Source: Desertimonas flava (lineage in GTDB: Bacteria > Actinomycetota > Acidimicrobiia > Acidimicrobiales > Ilumatobacteraceae). From it: a DNA stretch of 64,000 bases. The stretch is taken from assembly GCF_003426815.1 (NCBI RefSeq), contig NZ_QKYK01000001.1, positions 1 through 64,000 on the forward strand, read 5' to 3'. Below the pieces are notes generated by a model that saw nothing but the letters and a program-made list of their open reading frames with translations, was not told the DNA's origin and did not search any database. Both the position numbers and the translations under genes were made by a program. This document shows, piece after piece, positions 62,722 through 64,000 of the stretch; within the stretch, counting starts at the first letter, position 1, and each line of letters opens with the position of its first letter.

Positions 62722-63642
62722 ATGTCAGAGCAGGTGGACGAGCCGCCGCCGGACGACTGGGCACAGGAAGGTCCTTGGAACCCGTGGCCCGTCGCGCCAG
62801 GCTTCGAGGTCAGGTCGGAATGGCTCGGACTCGTCCAGGTGAACCGCAAGGAGTTCGCCGTGATGTCCGACTTCCGGTACAGCCACGACGAGGGTAAGGA
62901 GCGCCTCGCGGCGCGGGTCGCCAAGCTCCACAAGCTCGACGACCAGGCCGCACGAGCGATGGTCGAGTCTGCCTCGCTGTTCAAGAGTCCACGAGACGGC
63001 GAGACCGAGCTCGTCGAAACCGATCTCGCGTCGATCCCTCCATTCGTCCGCTGGTTCGAGAACTCCTACGGGCTGCACACGCCGGCTGCGATCATCCACG
63101 ATGGGCTGATCCAGCCGACGCGTGACAGCGGGGCGCTGCAGAGCGACGCGTTGGCGGACTTCATGTTCTGGGAGATGATGCGTTCGGCGGGCGTCCCGTG
63201 GCTCAAGCGATCGATCATGTGGGCCGCCGTTTCCCTCCGCACGCGCTGGAAGCGCGGCGTCTCCGCCGCGGGCCTGGCCAAGAAGGCCGGTGTCATCCTC
63301 TGGCTGATCCTCGCCTGTTCCGGGATCGTCAGCTTCGTGTGGTCGCTCGGCTCGTCGGTGCTGGAGTGGGGCCACCCCGTGCCGCTCTGGGCCATGTACG
63401 TCTATTGGGCGCTCGGCTGGATCGCCGCCGCGGTGCTCTGGGGTCGCCAGTGGCGGGCCGGGTTGGTGGGCGGGCTCGCTGCGCTCTGGATCCTTCCACC
63501 TGCGGTGTTGGCCGGCGTCGGGGGGCTCTTCTATCTCGCCTTCGAAGGAGTGTTGCGACGGGACAGACGATGGATCGCCGCCTCGCTGCTCGCTGTCGCC
63601 GCGATCAGCGTCGGGGCGATCTGGCTCGACATCGCCACCTGA
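62722..63642 (+). CDS. Membrane protein of unknown function
   Basis: This 306-residue protein has a soluble N-terminal region of about 190 residues, followed by three or four hydrophobic helices in the C-terminal third (AGVILWLILACSGIVSFVW; ALGWIAAAVLW; LAALWILPPAVLAGVGGLFYLAF). The soluble part contains a motif GLHTPAAIIHDGL and a DFMFWEMMRSAGVP segment resembling DUF1353-type proteins, an uncertain link. ATG 62722 is chosen because GAGGGGG lies 6 nt upstream; the ATG six bases earlier touches it. Confidence 0.75.
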   Translation: MSEQVDEPPPDDWAQEGPWNPWPVAPGFEVRSEWLGLVQVNRKEFAVMSDFRYSHDEGKERLAARVAKLHKLDDQAARAMVESASLFKSPRDGETELVETDLASIPPFVRWFENSYGLHTPAAIIHDGLIQPTRDSGALQSDALADFMFWEMMRSAGVPWLKRSIMWAAVSLRTRWKRGVSAAGLAKKAGVILWLILACSGIVSFVWSLGSSVLEWGHPVPLWAMYVYWALGWIAAAVLWGRQWRAGLVGGLAALWILPPAVLAGVGGLFYLAFEGVLRRDRRWIAASLLAVAAISVGAIWLDIAT

Positions 63643-63665
63643 CACGACCCAGCAGGCTCAGAATG

Positions 63666-63679
63666 CATCGTATATGATG
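63666..63679. promoter_or_regulatory. Palindrome CATCGTATATGATG upstream of the amidohydrolase gene
   Basis: A 14-bp near-palindrome containing the -10-like TATGAT (63673-63678). It lies about 58 bp before ATG 63738, where a regulator could block RNA polymerase. Confidence 0.45.
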
Positions 63680-63737
63680 TGATCCGCGAAGGACCACCGG
63701 GGCCCTGGCATCACGAGCACGGAGAGACAGGCGAACC

Positions 63738-64000
63738 ATGAGCATCGCGCACGAACTGCTGGGTCCTGACTTCAAGATCATCGACTCCGACACCCACTTC
63801 ACGGAGCCGGCCGATCTGTGGACGAAGCGGGCACCAGCCAAGTACAAGGACCGCGTCCCGCTGGTGCGGCCCAACGCCGACGGCCTCAACAAGTGGTACG
63901 TCGACGGCCTCGAGCTGATGAACGCCGGCGCCGGCAGCATCATCGACAAGGACGGCGTCAAGACGAAGTTCTGGAACATCGACATGATGAACCACATCAC
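63738..64000 (+). CDS. Amidohydrolase-2 family protein, 3' end beyond window
   Basis: ATG 63738 with GGAGAGACAGGCGAACC upstream begins a protein with IIDSDTHFTEPADLW. This is the metal-binding start of amidohydrolase-2/ACMSD-type TIM-barrel proteins (Asp and His of DxDTH). Only 87 residues are in the window, so the remaining metal ligands and substrate class cannot be judged. A GntR/TetR-type palindrome and a TATGAT promoter element lie upstream. Confidence 0.8.
   Translation, partial: MSIAHELLGPDFKIIDSDTHFTEPADLWTKRAPAKYKDRVPLVRPNADGLNKWYVDGLELMNAGAGSIIDKDGVKTKFWNIDMMNHI

Overview
This 64 kb window is high-GC DNA (roughly 70%) with strong GC bias at third codon positions, frequent GTG starts and dense 4-bp ATGA/GTGA gene overlaps. 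Together with an F420-type LLM oxidoreductase, ECF42/YCII and PHP-type gene pairs, Thr-rich surface proteins and apparent leaderless promoters, this points to an actinobacterial chromosome. The style best fits the class Acidimicrobiia (Ilumatobacter-like), but that placement is inference. I found no rRNA, tRNA, CRISPR array, transposase, integrase or phage module. The window is ordinary chromosome with about 53 protein genes, most of them recognisable.

Region by region. 1-10447 is a cell-envelope/signalling block. It holds a Thr-rich lipoprotein and a PASTA-less receptor kinase on the minus strand, then a Thr-rich secreted propeller/Ig-like protein, a MoxR ATPase, a DUF58 protein and a large membrane protein that fuses a transglutaminase-like domain (catalytic Cys and His replaced) to a protein kinase. 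10487-16116 (minus) holds a 2OG-Fe(II) oxygenase and a complete BMP-type (nucleoside-like) ABC importer. 16266-18067 is an LPG-flippase-like protein with a PAP2 lipid phosphatase. 18221-22025 holds a TetR regulator, a secreted unknown, a BtuF-like protein under a cobalamin riboswitch, and a PhzF protein. 22079-27468 has an alkylsulfatase-like MBL protein, a SWIM protein and an SNF2 helicase. 28395-33982 is a five-gene sugar-type ABC importer plus PHP hydrolase operon.

34007-38676 is regulatory: a TetR gene with a palindromic candidate operator, then a nucleotide cyclase fused to an NB-ARC-like ATPase, overlapping a Crp/Fnr factor and followed by a stand-alone cNMP-binding protein. 38693-45951 holds DUF2461, a HODM-like protein, an FMN reductase, ClpB with a HAIR-like operator, a small membrane protein, and a YCII + ECF42-type sigma pair. 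46059-53754 has a divergent HisD-family enzyme, PurA, PurB, a Lys-rich small protein, TesB, a NUDIX hydrolase, an F420 oxidoreductase and PyrE. 54340-64000 holds a thioesterase, DUF1697, DinB with a LexA box, an epimerase and photolyase pair, a SpoIID protein with an SGNH-like tail, unknowns, and the start of an amidohydrolase.

Two themes run across the window. First, at least twelve genes have TANNNT exactly 6-7 nt before an ATG/GTG with no Shine-Dalgarno sequence, the pattern expected of leaderless mRNAs. Second, most convergent gene junctions carry long perfect inverted repeats that probably act as bidirectional terminators; some share sequence with one another.
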